Shown: one piece after another, positions 42,871 to 52,441 of the stretch | Layout of the letters: every line of letters starts with the position of its first letter | Numbering within the stretch: the stretch's first letter is position 1 | Assembly: GCA_000237975.1 (NCBI GenBank) | Contig: CP003179.1 | Span: 62,001-126,000, forward strand | DNA from: Sulfobacillus acidophilus DSM 10332 | GTDB lineage: Bacteria > Bacillota > Sulfobacillia > Sulfobacillales > Sulfobacillaceae | Reading direction: 5' to 3' | Length of the DNA stretch: 64,000 nucleotides | The notes under the pieces: model-generated | Told to the model about the DNA's origin: nothing | The model's database searches: none | What the model saw: the letters and a program-made list of their open reading frames with translations, nothing else | Program-made: the position numbers and the translations under genes

Positions 42871-44559
42871 CTATTCGGCATCCCGTACCGGGCCGATGAG
42901 GGGCGTCCGAATCCGGTCGGCATGGGCGTGTAACGTGTCGTGGGCGAGCCGGTAGCCGGCGTCGGCATGACGCACCACCCCAATCCCGGGGTCGTTATAT
43001 AAGACGCGGGCGAGGCGTTCGGCGCTGTCGGCGGACCCGTCGGCCACCACTACCATTCCGGCGTGCAGCGAATAGCCGATGCCGGTACCTCCGCCGTGGT
43101 GGATGGACACCCAGTGGGCGCCCGACGCCACGTTGAGCATCGCGTTCAAGAGGGGCCAGTCGGCAATCGCGTCCGATCCGTCAAGCATCCGTTCGGTTTC
43201 CCGGTACGGCGAGGCCACCGATCCGGTATCGTGGTGGTCGCGGCCAAACACCACCGGGGCGCGCAATTTACCCGAAGCGACCCATTGGTTGACTTCCACG
43301 GCAAACCGGTCGCGCTCCCCTTGTCCCATATAGGCGATTCGGGCCGGCAGCCCCTGAAACGGGATGTACCGGCGCGCCAGGTCGAACCAGCGGCGAAGTA
43401 GCGGGTTGTCCCCGAACAGCGTCAAGGCCAGGTCGTCCATGTGATAGATGTCGGCGGGATCCCCGGAGAGCGCCACCCAACGAAACGGCCCCTTGCCCTG
43501 ATTGAACAGGTCCCGAATAAAAGCCGGCACATAGCCCGGAATGTCGAACGCGTCGGTGACTCCTTGGTCATAAGCTTCCCGGCGGATGTTGTTGCCGTAG
43601 TCGAACGTGACGGCGCCACGGCGCTTCAGGGTCAAAAGCTGTTCCACGTGCCGAGCGATCGATGCCCGGGCCCGCCGGAGATATTCGGCCGGATCGTTTT
43701 GGCGAAGCCGGGCCGCATCCGCCACCGAAAACCCGTCGGGAATATAGCCGACCAGCGGATCATGGGCGGCGGTTTGGTCGGTCAAAACGTCAGGCACCCG
43801 CCCTTCCCGGATGAGATAGGCCAAAAGGTCGTTAGCATGGCACGTCACCCCGATACTGAGCGGGCGGCGCGCCGCTTTGGCCGCCCAAGCCTCGGCCACG
43901 GCGTCGGCGATATCGCTTTTGATCACGTCGAGATAGCCGGAGCGGTGGCGGCGTTCCAATTTGGCCGGATCCACGTCGGCAATTAAGGCGACCCCGTCGA
44001 GCATCTTGCCGGCCAGCGGCTGGGCTCCTCCCATTCCGCCGAGCCCGGCGGACACGTACACCCGTCCGGCCAGCGTACCGTCGAAATGCTTGGTCGCCAA
44101 GGCCGCCAAGGTTTCGAACGTGCCTTGGATAATGCCTTGGCTGCCGATGTAAATCCAGGAGCCGGCCGTCATTTGGCCGTACATGGTTAGACCCAATGCC
44201 TCCAGTCGGTTGAACTCCTCTAAGGTGGCCCATTTGGGGACCAAATGGCTGTTGGCGATCAAGACTCGCGGAGCGGCCGGCTGAGTGCGAAACACCGCCA
44301 CCGGCTTACCGGACTGAATCAAGAGGGTCTCGTCGTTTTCCAGCGTCAGCAGGCTTTGCACAATCTTGTCGTAGGCGTCCCAGGACCGGGCGGCCCGCCC
44401 CCGTCCGCCATAGACGATCAGATGGGCGGGATCTTCCCCCACCGCCGGATCAAGATTATTCATCAGTGTGCGAAGTGCCGCTTCCTGTCCCCAGCCTTTG
44501 CAATGAAGCGTAGGGCCGGTCGGGGCATGAATGTCGTCGTGTCGGAAAAAATCGGTCAT
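42871..44559 (-). CDS. hutU: Urocanate hydratase
   Basis: This 562-residue NAD-dependent enzyme is the second step of histidine breakdown, converting urocanate to imidazolonepropionate. The family is obvious along the whole length: [19 protein letters not shown] near the N terminus, [30 protein letters not shown], the glycine-rich [14 protein letters not shown], and the active-site region [13 protein letters not shown] with VTCHAND. The length is typical (about 555). The ATG at 44559 has AAGGAGG seven bases upstream and lies 16 bases after the deiminase stop, so the two are in one operon. The first step (hutH) and third step (hutI) are encoded on the opposite strand about 5 kb away. Confidence 0.96.
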   Translation of the reverse strand: MTDFFRHDDIHAPTGPTLHCKGWGQEAALRTLMNNLDPAVGEDPAHLIVYGGRGRAARSWDAYDKIVQSLLTLENDETLLIQSGKPVAVFRTQPAAPRVLIANSHLVPKWATLEEFNRLEALGLTMYGQMTAGSWIYIGSQGIIQGTFETLAALATKHFDGTLAGRVYVSAGLGGMGGAQPLAGKMLDGVALIADVDPAKLERRHRSGYLDVIKSDIADAVAEAWAAKAARRPLSIGVTCHANDLLAYLIREGRVPDVLTDQTAAHDPLVGYIPDGFSVADAARLRQNDPAEYLRRARASIARHVEQLLTLKRRGAVTFDYGNNIRREAYDQGVTDAFDIPGYVPAFIRDLFNQGKGPFRWVALSGDPADIYHMDDLALTLFGDNPLLRRWFDLARRYIPFQGLPARIAYMGQGERDRFAVEVNQWVASGKLRAPVVFGRDHHDTGSVASPYRETERMLDGSDAIADWPLLNAMLNVASGAHWVSIHHGGGTGIGYSLHAGMVVVADGSADSAERLARVLYNDPGIGVVRHADAGYRLAHDTLHAHADRIRTPLIGPVRDAE

Positions 44560-44575
44560 CGGAAGACCTCCTTCG

Positions 44576-45901
44576 TTAAGACCATTGTCGCACCCATCGG
44601 GTGACGTCCGCTTGTAAAGACGACCAGGACAGGGTCAGCCAACGTCCGGCTTCCACCACCGGACGGCCACCGACCACCACGTGCGTCACGGCGTCGGGCT
44701 GCATGGCATAGACCAGATTGGCCATCAAGGTGTCCGGGGTCCAGGGAGTGAGCGAAACGTGGGTGAGATCGACGGCGATGAAATCGGCCAACCGGCCCGG
44801 CGCGATCCGACCGGCCGGCAGCCGCAAAATATCCGCCCCGGCCCGGGTTCCCATATCCAGCACCGTACGCCAGTCGACCCGGGTGGCGTCCAAATTCGCC
44901 ACCTTGTGGAGTAGCGCGGCCATCCGCATTTCCTCGAAAATGCTTGACCGGTTGTTGCTGCACCCGCCGTCGGTGCCGAGGCCTGCGGGCACTCCGGCCT
45001 GGCGGAGTCCCGTCCAGGGCGCGATCCCGTCGGCCAAAAACATGTTGCTGGAGGGACAATAGGCCCAAGATGCCCCCGCATCGCCGAGCCGGGTGATGTC
45101 GTCCGGCGTAAGCCACACCAAATGCACCGCGATGGTACGTTCGGAGAGCGCCCCCAGGTGAGCCAGTTGGGCGACCGGTGTCAGGCCGGTGCGCGCCCGG
45201 ACTTCGTCGACTTCAAACGGCTCCTCCGCCACATGGATGTGAAACGGCGTATCCAGTTCCTCGGCCAGCCGAACCGCCGCTTGAATCATGGCGTCGGACG
45301 CGCCGTGCAGGCTGTGGGGGGCAGGATGCACGGTCACCCGGGGATCCCCTTGGACCTCTGCGGCCAATCGTCGGGTCCGGCTCACCGCATCCTCGATGGA
45401 TTCCCGGTAGGCGGCCGGGGCCCCGTCCCAGTCGTAGAAGGTGCGCGCGAACACCAGCCGGATGCCGGTATCCCGCGCCGCCTGAATTACCGCCCGGTCG
45501 TTGTCGAGGCCGTCGCCATGCACGTAGAAAAAGTCGGCGACAGTGGTAATGCCGGATTTCAACATATCCATAAACGCCAGGGCGGCCCCCAAATAGACCG
45601 CTTCCGGATCCAGACGGGGGCTGATGCGATACAAGGCATCGTCCCGCCAGGCCAAAAACGGTTGATCCACCCCCCGGCCGCGGACCAAATGCTGAAACGA
45701 GTGGGCATGCAGATTGACGGTTCCCGGCATGACCAGATGGTGCGACCACCCGATGGCCGGCAGGGGCCCATAATCCCGCAACAGGCGGGCACGGTCGCCG
45801 GCATCGACAATCCGGCCGGCAGTCTCGTCGATCACCAACGATCCGTCGGGGTACAGCGTCTCGCCGTCCCAGAGATAGGCGGCATCATAGCGTTTGAGCA
45901 T
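44576..45901 (-). CDS. HutF-like amidohydrolase, probable formimidoylglutamate deiminase
   Basis: This 441-residue enzyme belongs to the amidohydrolase (TRZ/ATZ/HutF) superfamily. Metal and catalytic motifs are [38 protein letters not shown] and GTDGGCSNN. In this cluster the expected job is to convert N-formimidoyl-glutamate, the HutI product, to N-formylglutamate and ammonia. No hutG-type formiminoglutamase is visible in the window. The same fold also contains 8-oxoguanine and guanine deaminases, so the assignment rests partly on context. The ATG at 45901 has GGAGG seven bases upstream. The gene overlaps the M20 hydrolase gene by 17 bases and precedes hutU by 16 bases. Confidence 0.8.
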   Translation of the reverse strand: MLKRYDAAYLWDGETLYPDGSLVIDETAGRIVDAGDRARLLRDYGPLPAIGWSHHLVMPGTVNLHAHSFQHLVRGRGVDQPFLAWRDDALYRISPRLDPEAVYLGAALAFMDMLKSGITTVADFFYVHGDGLDNDRAVIQAARDTGIRLVFARTFYDWDGAPAAYRESIEDAVSRTRRLAAEVQGDPRVTVHPAPHSLHGASDAMIQAAVRLAEELDTPFHIHVAEEPFEVDEVRARTGLTPVAQLAHLGALSERTIAVHLVWLTPDDITRLGDAGASWAYCPSSNMFLADGIAPWTGLRQAGVPAGLGTDGGCSNNRSSIFEEMRMAALLHKVANLDATRVDWRTVLDMGTRAGADILRLPAGRIAPGRLADFIAVDLTHVSLTPWTPDTLMANLVYAMQPDAVTHVVVGGRPVVEAGRWLTLSWSSLQADVTRWVRQWS

Positions 45902-47138
45902 GGGACAACCTCCGAATTTCCCGGTCGAGGACCAACAGCGCATCGGCCAACACTTGAGCGCCTAGGGCCAAATCCTCGAGCCGGCTGGATTCCTCCGGGC
46001 AATGGCTTTTTCCTCCGAGGCTCCGAATGAAGAGCATGCCGGTGGGCACCACATCCGCCAAATGGGTCGCATCATGGCCGGCCAGGCTGGACAGCGTGGT
46101 CACCGGAATTTGTCGGTAAACCAGTCGGTCGACCAACAACCGGTGAATGTCCGGATGGAGTGCCCGGGGCGCCTGGTTTAATACATTCGTCACGTGCACC
46201 GTGACCCCCCGGCGAAGAGCCAGCCGGGTTAACCGTTCGCGGTGTTCTTGAACCCGCTCGGCCAGCCGGTTTTCGTCGACCGATCGCATTTCCGCCACGT
46301 ATTCGACCCGGGACGGGACGATGTTGATGGCGTTCGGGAAAATGGCGGCTTGGCCGATGGTGCCGATGACACCGTCACCCAAGAGGGCTTCAAACGCCGT
46401 GACGGCTTCCCCGAACGCCATCAGGGCGTCGCGGCGGTCTTCCGGACGGGTGGTGCCGGCATGGTTTTGTTCTCCCTGAAATACAATCCGGTCACGATGA
46501 ATGCCGGTAATGACGTCGACCAACCCGAGCGGCAGTCCGGCCTGGTCCAACCGCCCGCTCTGCTCGACGTGGGGTTCGATGAACGCGGCCAAAAAATCCG
46601 GGGTCAAGTGATCGGCCGAATCGAGGTCGCCGCCCACTTCCCGTAGGGCCTCGGCGAGCGTCCGTCCGGCGGGGTCGGTCACGTTTTTCAGGGCGGCCGC
46701 TTTCAGTTTGCCGGTCAAGAGGCGGCTTCCCAAAGTGGACAGACCGAACGGGTTCGGTTCTTCCCCGGTAAACGCCACCACCGCCAACGGATGGTGTGGC
46801 CGGTATCCGGCCTCTTTTAAGGTCTCGATCGCCTCCAGCGCCAATATGACGCCGGCGGCGCCGTCGTACATGCCGCCTTGGGGCACCGTATCCAAATGCG
46901 ATCCCGCCGCAATGGTTTTTTCGCCGGCGGTGCCGGGCCACACGGCCCACTGATTGCCGGCGGCGTCCACCGTTACGGTAAGCCCGGCGTCGGCGGCTTC
47001 GGCGAAAAACCAGCGGCGGGCCTCCCCATCGGCCGCACTGCCGAAGGGCCGGGTAATGCCGCCCGACGGATCCCGGCCGATGGCTCCTAAGGTCTTTAGC
47101 CGGCGGCGGAGGCGTTCGGGATGGATCTGAGCTGTCAT
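45885..47138 (-). CDS. M20-family amidohydrolase (N-carbamoyl-amino-acid hydrolase type)
   Basis: This 417-residue two-metal amidohydrolase belongs to the HyuC/allantoate amidohydrolase group of M20. Metal ligands and catalytic residues are in GSHLDTVPQGGMYDG, FTGEEPNPFG, EPHVEQSG, and the closing LAGHDATHLA and SLGGKSHCPEE. Enzymes of this group remove carbamoyl or formyl groups from L-amino acids. Placed between the HutF-like deiminase and the regulator, it is a good candidate for hydrolysing N-formylglutamate to glutamate and formate, the last step of this histidine route. That substrate is inference. ATG 47138 (GGAG nine bases upstream) is preferred over an in-frame GTG at 47171. Confidence 0.82.
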   Translation of the reverse strand: MTAQIHPERLRRRLKTLGAIGRDPSGGITRPFGSAADGEARRWFFAEAADAGLTVTVDAAGNQWAVWPGTAGEKTIAAGSHLDTVPQGGMYDGAAGVILALEAIETLKEAGYRPHHPLAVVAFTGEEPNPFGLSTLGSRLLTGKLKAAALKNVTDPAGRTLAEALREVGGDLDSADHLTPDFLAAFIEPHVEQSGRLDQAGLPLGLVDVITGIHRDRIVFQGEQNHAGTTRPEDRRDALMAFGEAVTAFEALLGDGVIGTIGQAAIFPNAINIVPSRVEYVAEMRSVDENRLAERVQEHRERLTRLALRRGVTVHVTNVLNQAPRALHPDIHRLLVDRLVYRQIPVTTLSSLAGHDATHLADVVPTGMLFIRSLGGKSHCPEESSRLEDLALGAQVLADALLVLDREIRRLSHAQTL

Positions 47139-47180
47139 GAAACACCGCTCCGTTTCGTCAAAAAGTCCCACCCGCTGTCG

Positions 47181-48047
47181 TCAATCGGCCGGGCCCTTCC
47201 CGGCCCGTACATACACGTGATGGGTGATGTCATACTGTTCGATGGCCTCCAGGCGTCGGGCGATATCCGGCGTCTTGGCCGCCACCTGCCGAATCAGGTA
47301 ATTGGTCAAGACCAAGGGAGCGGCATACGAGTCAAACAACGATGCCGACGCCACCGGCACCACTAGACACGGATCGGCCCACGCCCGAACCGGGGATCGT
47401 TCCCGATCGGTCATAGCCGCCACCGGGGTCCCCCATTGGGTCAGATCTTTAATCCACTGCAACAGCACGGCGGGATAGCGGGGAAAGACAAAGGTAAAGA
47501 CCGCCGTATCCGGCTGCGGCCGGCTGGCCAAGGCGTCCCAGAGTATGGTGCCGGGTGTGGCGATTTCCACCCGGTCCCGTACTTTACTGAAAAAATAGGC
47601 GGCATAAGGGATAAGGGTGGCCGAGGCCCGAGCGCCCGCCAAAACCAATCGGGGCGCCTCTAAAATAAACCGGACCGCCTCGTCGACGGCCGGGCTTCGA
47701 CAAATGGCCGGCAGCCGTTCCAGGTTTTGGCGTTCTTGGGTCAACAGCGGATCGTCGTCGGCCGCCGGTTTCAGATAGCGGACACGCTCCGGTGCCTGCC
47801 ATTCTTCCCGAATCAGATCTTGCAGCACCCGAACGAACTCCGAAAAGCCGCTAAAGCCGAGCGCGGTACAAAATCGGGTGACCGAGGCCTGACTGACCTG
47901 GGCCGCCTCGGCCAATTCGGTGGCGGTCATCAGCGAGACTTCCCGCAGGTGGTCGGCAATGAACGCGGCGATTTGCCGATTGACCGGGGACAAGTCTCCG
48001 GTTTTGTCTACCTGGCGGCGCAGTTCATCTAACGTAATCGATGCCAT
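47181..48047 (-). CDS. RpiR/MurR-family transcriptional regulator
   Basis: This 288-residue regulator has an N-terminal helix-turn-helix of the RpiR type (LSPVNRQIAAFIADHLREV, then MTATELAEAAQVSQASVTRFC, residues about 20-65). A C-terminal SIS domain (about 115-260), normally a sugar-phosphate or small-metabolite sensor, follows. It is the first gene of the minus-strand histidine cluster and is divergent from the NCS1 permease gene. Two near-identical GAAT-N6-ATTC dyads lie at the start points of the two divergent promoters, so it probably represses both operons until an intermediate of histidine breakdown binds. HutC or HutP usually fill this role; an RpiR protein here is less common. Confidence 0.9.
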   Translation of the reverse strand: MASITLDELRRQVDKTGDLSPVNRQIAAFIADHLREVSLMTATELAEAAQVSQASVTRFCTALGFSGFSEFVRVLQDLIREEWQAPERVRYLKPAADDDPLLTQERQNLERLPAICRSPAVDEAVRFILEAPRLVLAGARASATLIPYAAYFFSKVRDRVEIATPGTILWDALASRPQPDTAVFTFVFPRYPAVLLQWIKDLTQWGTPVAAMTDRERSPVRAWADPCLVVPVASASLFDSYAAPLVLTNYLIRQVAAKTPDIARRLEAIEQYDITHHVYVRAGKGPAD

Positions 48048-48075
48048 ACGGACGTGCCCCTTTGTGCCGGTTAAA

Positions 48076-48091
48076 GAATAAAGTCATTCAT
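48076..48091. promoter_or_regulatory. Putative RpiR operator, regulator side
   Basis: GAATAAAGTCATTCAT contains the dyad GAAT-N6-ATTC and lies at about +3 to +18 of the predicted minus-strand promoter. It matches the site at 48204-48219 at 13 of 16 positions. Confidence 0.5.
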
Positions 48092-48100
48092 TCGCCAATC

Positions 48101-48130
48101 ATTGTACAGAAGACAACCGCTTGAAAACAA
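48101..48130 (-). promoter_or_regulatory. Promoter of the rpiR-hydrolase-hutF-hutU operon
   Basis: On the minus strand TTGTTT (48130-48125) and TACAAT (48106-48101) are 18 bases apart. The predicted start is near 48094, about 47 bases upstream of the regulator start codon. Confidence 0.5.
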
Positions 48131-48172
48131 GAGATATTCGGGTTTAAGGCGAAAGATTGTGGAAAATCACGC

Positions 48173-48201
48173 TTGAAGGGATAAATAACCGGTGGTATGA
48201 T
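48173..48201 (+). promoter_or_regulatory. Promoter of the NCS1 permease-hutH-hutI operon
   Basis: TTGAAG (48173-48178) and TATGAT (48196-48201) are exactly 17 bases apart, a good housekeeping-type promoter. The predicted start near 48208 lies about 52 bases before the GTG at 48260, which rules out the in-frame ATG at 48197 as the start of the permease. Confidence 0.65.
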
Positions 48202-48203
48202 GC

Positions 48204-48219
48204 GAATCAAATTATTCAT
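48204..48219. promoter_or_regulatory. Putative RpiR operator, permease side
   Basis: GAATCAAATTATTCAT contains GAAT-N6-ATTC and spans about -4 to +12 of the predicted plus-strand promoter, a position where a bound repressor would block initiation. It pairs with the site at 48076-48091. Confidence 0.5.
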
Positions 48220-48259
48220 CATTGACGGGCTGCACAGGAATTGTAAAGGAGGTTTAGCC

Positions 48260-49642
48260 GTGCCGATAGAACAGCATTCGGTGGATTTTATTCCCTTGGC
48301 GGAACGTCACGGGAAGGCCCGGGACTTATTGACGTTATGGTTTTCCGCCAATATGCAGTTTACCGCGATTACCACCGGGGCGTTGGCGGTCGTCCTCGGG
48401 CAGTCGTTTTTTTGGGCGGCCGTCAGCATCGTGGTCGGTAATGTGGTCGGCGGGATCTTTATGGCCTACCATTCGGCGCAAGGGCCAAAACTGGGCATAC
48501 CCCAAATGATCCAGAGCCGGGCCCAGTTCGGCTATTATGGCGCCATCTTGCCGCTGTTGCTGGTCATCGTCATGTATGTCGGCTATTTCGCCACCAGTGC
48601 GGTGTTGGGCGGGCAGGCGATATCGGGGTGGCTGCACGTGCCGGCGACGGCCGGGATTTTACTGGTGGCGGCGGTCTGTGCCGTGTTGGCAATTTATGGG
48701 TATGACACGATTCACCGGTATGAACGGTACCTCGCGGTAATTTTCGCGGTGGCGTTTTTGTACCTGACCGTGCGGATGCTGAGCCATCCGGTGGCCGGGG
48801 GCGTCAGCCCTCATGGGTTTTCCTTTCCCACCTTTTTGTTGTCCGTATCGGTCTTTGCCACCTGGCAAATCACCTATGCGCCTTACGTTGCGGATTACAG
48901 CCGGTACTTGGCGCCCGACACGCCCGTCTCGGCGACCTTTTGGACCACGTATGCCGGCAGTGTGGCGGCATCGGTTTGGATGATGCTGCTCGGCGCCTGG
49001 GCAATGGCGGCGGCCTCCAAGGCGTTTAACGCCAACGGGGTGGCCTATGTGGTCGGGCAAGCCGGTCCCGGATTGGCCGGCGCCTTCTATCTCTTGATTA
49101 TTTTAGGCATTATTGCCGCTAACGTATTAAACTTATACGGGATTTATATGTCAACGATGACCACAGTAAGCGCTTTGCGGCGCGCCGGCCATTCTCAGGT
49201 CTGGCGGATTGCCGTCATTACGGCGGGGGGTGTCGCCGGGACGGCCTTGGCGATTTGGGGGCAGGGGAACTTCCTCAACAACTACAGTAATTTTCTGTTG
49301 CTGTTGTTATACTTCCTGGTTCCTTGGACCGCCATCAACCTGACCGACTTTTATCTGTTGCGCCACGGCGCCTATGACATCGATGCGATTTTGGAACGCG
49401 GGCCGATCTACGGGGACGTCAACTGGCGGGCGATGGTCGCTTTCGTGGTTTCGGTGGCAGCGGAGGTACCGCTGATGAATACCACATTATATCAGGGACC
49501 GTTGTCGAAACTGATGGGCGGGGCGGATATTTCGTGGTTGGTCGGGATCGTGGTGGCCGGTGCCCTGTATTACGGATTGATGCGCGGACGGCTCGAGGCG
49601 TATCCCCTGGTGGACGCCCGAAAGGACAGCCGGCCCGTGTAA
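48260..49642 (+). CDS. NCS1-family permease, probable histidine-pathway importer
   Basis: This 460-residue membrane protein belongs to the purine-cytosine permease (NCS1) family, with about twelve hydrophobic segments. The family signature includes LTLWFSANMQFTAITTGALAV, HSAQGPKLGIPQMIQSRAQFG and the late segment PWTAINLTDFY. The GTG at 48260 has AAAGGAGG seven bases upstream. It is 22 bases ahead of hutH in the same operon and faces the putative operators. Known family members import cytosine, allantoin, hydantoins or other small nitrogen heterocycles. Given the neighbours, histidine, urocanate or another imidazole is the most likely cargo. Cytosine or a hydantoin cannot be excluded, especially as a HyuC-type hydrolase lies nearby. 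Confidence 0.85.
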   Translation: MPIEQHSVDFIPLAERHGKARDLLTLWFSANMQFTAITTGALAVVLGQSFFWAAVSIVVGNVVGGIFMAYHSAQGPKLGIPQMIQSRAQFGYYGAILPLLLVIVMYVGYFATSAVLGGQAISGWLHVPATAGILLVAAVCAVLAIYGYDTIHRYERYLAVIFAVAFLYLTVRMLSHPVAGGVSPHGFSFPTFLLSVSVFATWQITYAPYVADYSRYLAPDTPVSATFWTTYAGSVAASVWMMLLGAWAMAAASKAFNANGVAYVVGQAGPGLAGAFYLLIILGIIAANVLNLYGIYMSTMTTVSALRRAGHSQVWRIAVITAGGVAGTALAIWGQGNFLNNYSNFLLLLLYFLVPWTAINLTDFYLLRHGAYDIDAILERGPIYGDVNWRAMVAFVVSVAAEVPLMNTTLYQGPLSKLMGGADISWLVGIVVAGALYYGLMRGRLEAYPLVDARKDSRPV

Positions 49643-49664
49643 ACAGCAGGAAGGAGTTTTGGTC

Positions 49665-51194
49665 TTGAAGCCCTGTCTCATTACCGGAGAAGAGCTCTCC
49701 ATCGCGGACGTTTATGATGTGGCCGTTCAGCACCGGCCGGTAGAACTCGCCCGAGAGGTCGCCGAGAAACTGGCGGCCTCTCGTTTTATGGTAACGCGTT
49801 ACCTGGATGAAGAACGGGTCGTCTACGGGGTAACCACCGGGTTCGGCCGGTTCAGCGACCGGGTGATTGCCCCGGAAGACCGCCGGCGACTGCAAGTCAA
49901 TCTTTTGCGCAGTCATGCGGCGGCGGTCGGCGATCCGTATCCGGAGCCGGTGGTGCGGGCGATGATGCTTTTACGGGCCAATGCGCTGGCCAAAGGGTAT
50001 TCCGGGGTCCGGCCGGTCGTGGTGGAGCGCCTGGTGGATTTGTTAAACCGCGGGGTGGTTCCTGTCATTCCCTCGCAAGGGTCGGTCGGGGCCAGCGGGG
50101 ATTTGGCGCCGTTGGCCCATCTGGCCTTGGTGCTGATCGGCGAAGGGGAAGCCTTTGTCAACGGCATGCGCTATACCGGCGGTGACGCCTTGCGTCAGGT
50201 GGGGATGACTCCTTTGGTGCTGGAAGCCAAAGAAGGGCTCGCCTTGATTAACGGCACGCAGGCCATGACCGCGCTCGGGGCGCTGGCGGTCGAGCAGGCG
50301 GGGTGGCTGGCCGATTGGGCGGATGTCGCGGCCGCCCTAACCTTCGAAGTGCTGCGGGGTATTCCGGAGGCGTTTGATCCGGCCGTGTTTGCCGTCCGGC
50401 CGCATCCGGGCGCTATCACCAGCGCCGCCCATCTTCGCCGGTTGCTGGAGGGAAGCCGCCTGACCACCCGGCCCGGAGAACTTCGGGTGCAAGACGCCTA
50501 TGCGCTTCGGTGCATTCCCCAAGTGCACGGAGCCGGCCGGGACGGACTCGAACATGTCCGGCAGGTGGTGGAACGCGAATGCAATAGCGCCACCGACAAC
50601 CCGCTGTTTTTCCCGGACACGGGTGCCGTAATTTCGGCAGGCAATTTCCATGGACAGCCGGTGGCGGTGGTCCTGGATTATTTGGCGATCGTGTTGGCGG
50701 AGTGGGCCAACATCAGCGAACGGCGGACCGAACGGCTGGTCAACCCGGCGCTGTCCGGCTTGCCCCCCTTTTTGGTGCGGCATGGCGGGCTGAATTCCGG
50801 GTTGATGGTGGCGCAATACACGGCGGCCAGTCTGGTGTCGGAAAACAAGGTTTGGGCCCATCCGAGCAGCGTGGATTCCATCCCCACGTCGGCCAATCAG
50901 GAAGATCACGTGTCGATGGGGACTACCGCCGCCCGAAAAGCCCACCTGGTGCTGAACAACTTGCGCCGGGTGCTGGCCATCGAGCTCTTGTGCGGGGCCC
51001 AGGCGGCCGATTTGACGGGACCGGAGCTGCTCTCGCCGCACGGGCGGGCAACCTATGCTTTTGTCCGCCGGCGGGTGCCGTTTTGGGAGGATGATCGGGT
51101 ATTGGCGCCCGATATCGAACGGTTGGCGGAGGCGCTTATCGCCCCCGAGGGGCTCGAGCATCTGAGCGACGTGTTGGGAGGAATGTCGGCATGA
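49665..51194 (+). CDS. hutH: Histidine ammonia-lyase
   Basis: This 509-residue enzyme removes ammonia from histidine to give urocanate, the first step of histidine use. The self-processed Ala-Ser-Gly that forms the MIO cofactor lies in GSVGASGDLAPLAHL (about residues 139-153). Other family segments are YGVTTGFGRFSD near residue 50, NGTQAMTA, QDAYALRCIPQVHG, ECNSATDNPL and NQEDHVSMG. The length is typical. The TTG at 49665 is chosen because AAGGAG lies eight bases upstream; an in-frame TTG at 49659 would be only two bases from it. hutI overlaps its end by ATGA. Confidence 0.96.
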   Translation: MKPCLITGEELSIADVYDVAVQHRPVELAREVAEKLAASRFMVTRYLDEERVVYGVTTGFGRFSDRVIAPEDRRRLQVNLLRSHAAAVGDPYPEPVVRAMMLLRANALAKGYSGVRPVVVERLVDLLNRGVVPVIPSQGSVGASGDLAPLAHLALVLIGEGEAFVNGMRYTGGDALRQVGMTPLVLEAKEGLALINGTQAMTALGALAVEQAGWLADWADVAAALTFEVLRGIPEAFDPAVFAVRPHPGAITSAAHLRRLLEGSRLTTRPGELRVQDAYALRCIPQVHGAGRDGLEHVRQVVERECNSATDNPLFFPDTGAVISAGNFHGQPVAVVLDYLAIVLAEWANISERRTERLVNPALSGLPPFLVRHGGLNSGLMVAQYTAASLVSENKVWAHPSSVDSIPTSANQEDHVSMGTTAARKAHLVLNNLRRVLAIELLCGAQAADLTGPELLSPHGRATYAFVRRRVPFWEDDRVLAPDIERLAEALIAPEGLEHLSDVLGGMSA

Positions 51195-52417
51195 GCCTAA
51201 AACGCGTGACGTTAATTCACGGTCGTCTGTATCGCGACGGCGATCCGGCCGAAGCCCTCTGGCAGATTGAACCGGACGGGGCGGTGGTGATGGATGACGG
51301 CGTGATTACCCGCGTCGGACCGAGCCGGCATGTGATGCGGCAGGAGACCGATCTCGGCACGGTCATCGACGTCGACGGCCGGGCGGTCATTCCGGGGCTA
51401 ATCGACTGCCACACCCACGTACCGTTTGCCGGGTGGCGGGTTGACGAATATGAGGCCCGGCTGCGGGGCCAATCCTATGAGGCAATTGCCCGGAAAAAAG
51501 GCGGTATCGTTCGGTCCGCCCGGCAATGGCAGGAGGCGACCGACGCGGAGATTTTGGCCATGGCGCGCCGCTTGGCCCAGGAGGCGCTTTTATGGGGTAC
51601 GACGGCCATGGAAATGAAATCCGGTTATGGACTGTCCGTCGATCAGGAGTTACGGGCATTGAGGCTCATCCGGCGACTTGCGGCCGAGCTGCCCCAGCAC
51701 ATTTCCGCCACTGGTCTCTTTTTTCATGCGGTGCCGCCGGAGACGGCCCCCGACGATTGGATTCGGACGGTGAGAGAGGTTTTGTTGCCGGCTGCCTTGG
51801 CGGAGGGACTGGTCTCGGCCGTGGACGCCTTTATCGAGCGAACCGCTTTTTCGGTCACGGCGGTCGCCCAAGCGTTTGAGGCATTGCCGGCTTCCCTTCC
51901 GATCCGGCTTCATACCAACCAATTTTCCCGTCAAGGCGGGATTGAATTAGCGGTCCGTTTGTCCGCGCGGGCGGTCGATCATCTGGAATATTTAGAGCCC
52001 GACGAGATCGAGATCCTGGCGCGTCACGGCATTGCTGCGGTGTTGATGCCGGGCGCCGCCTTTTATACCCGTCAACCGTATGCCCCGGCGCGGGCGCTGT
52101 TGGACCGGGGGGTGCGGGTGGCGCTGGCGACGGATCTCAACCCGGGCACGAGTCCCATCGGCAATTTACCGACCGTCATGGCCATGGCGGTCAACGCGAT
52201 GGCGATGAGTCCCGACGAAGCGCTGGCCGGAGTGACCCGGCAGGCGGCCTATGTCTTGGGGATACAGGACACCCACGGATCCATCGAACCCGGCCGGCGG
52301 GGGGATTTGGTCGTGCTGGACGCCGACACCGTCGCTATGATTCCTTATCGCCTGGGACATAACCCGGTCGATCGGGTCATCGTGGGCGGACGGCCGGTCA
52401 CCCCCAAAACCCCTTGA
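51191..52417 (+). CDS. hutI: Imidazolonepropionase
   Basis: This 408-residue amidohydrolase converts imidazolonepropionate to N-formimidoyl-L-glutamate, the third step of histidine breakdown. It shows the metal motif IDCHTHVPFAGWR, the HutI signature RKKGGIVRSA, TTAMEMKSGYGLS, THxN-type LHTNQFS, VDHLEYL and ATDLNPGTSP. It is translationally coupled to hutH by ATGA. Its product would pass to the HutF-like enzyme encoded on the other strand. It is the last gene of the plus-strand operon, converging on an MFS transporter gene with only 24 bases between them and no clear terminator. Confidence 0.95.
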   Translation: MSLKRVTLIHGRLYRDGDPAEALWQIEPDGAVVMDDGVITRVGPSRHVMRQETDLGTVIDVDGRAVIPGLIDCHTHVPFAGWRVDEYEARLRGQSYEAIARKKGGIVRSARQWQEATDAEILAMARRLAQEALLWGTTAMEMKSGYGLSVDQELRALRLIRRLAAELPQHISATGLFFHAVPPETAPDDWIRTVREVLLPAALAEGLVSAVDAFIERTAFSVTAVAQAFEALPASLPIRLHTNQFSRQGGIELAVRLSARAVDHLEYLEPDEIEILARHGIAAVLMPGAAFYTRQPYAPARALLDRGVRVALATDLNPGTSPIGNLPTVMAMAVNAMAMSPDEALAGVTRQAAYVLGIQDTHGSIEPGRRGDLVVLDADTVAMIPYRLGHNPVDRVIVGGRPVTPKTP

Positions 52418-52441
52418 GAATCCGGTGAGCCCTTTGGGATG

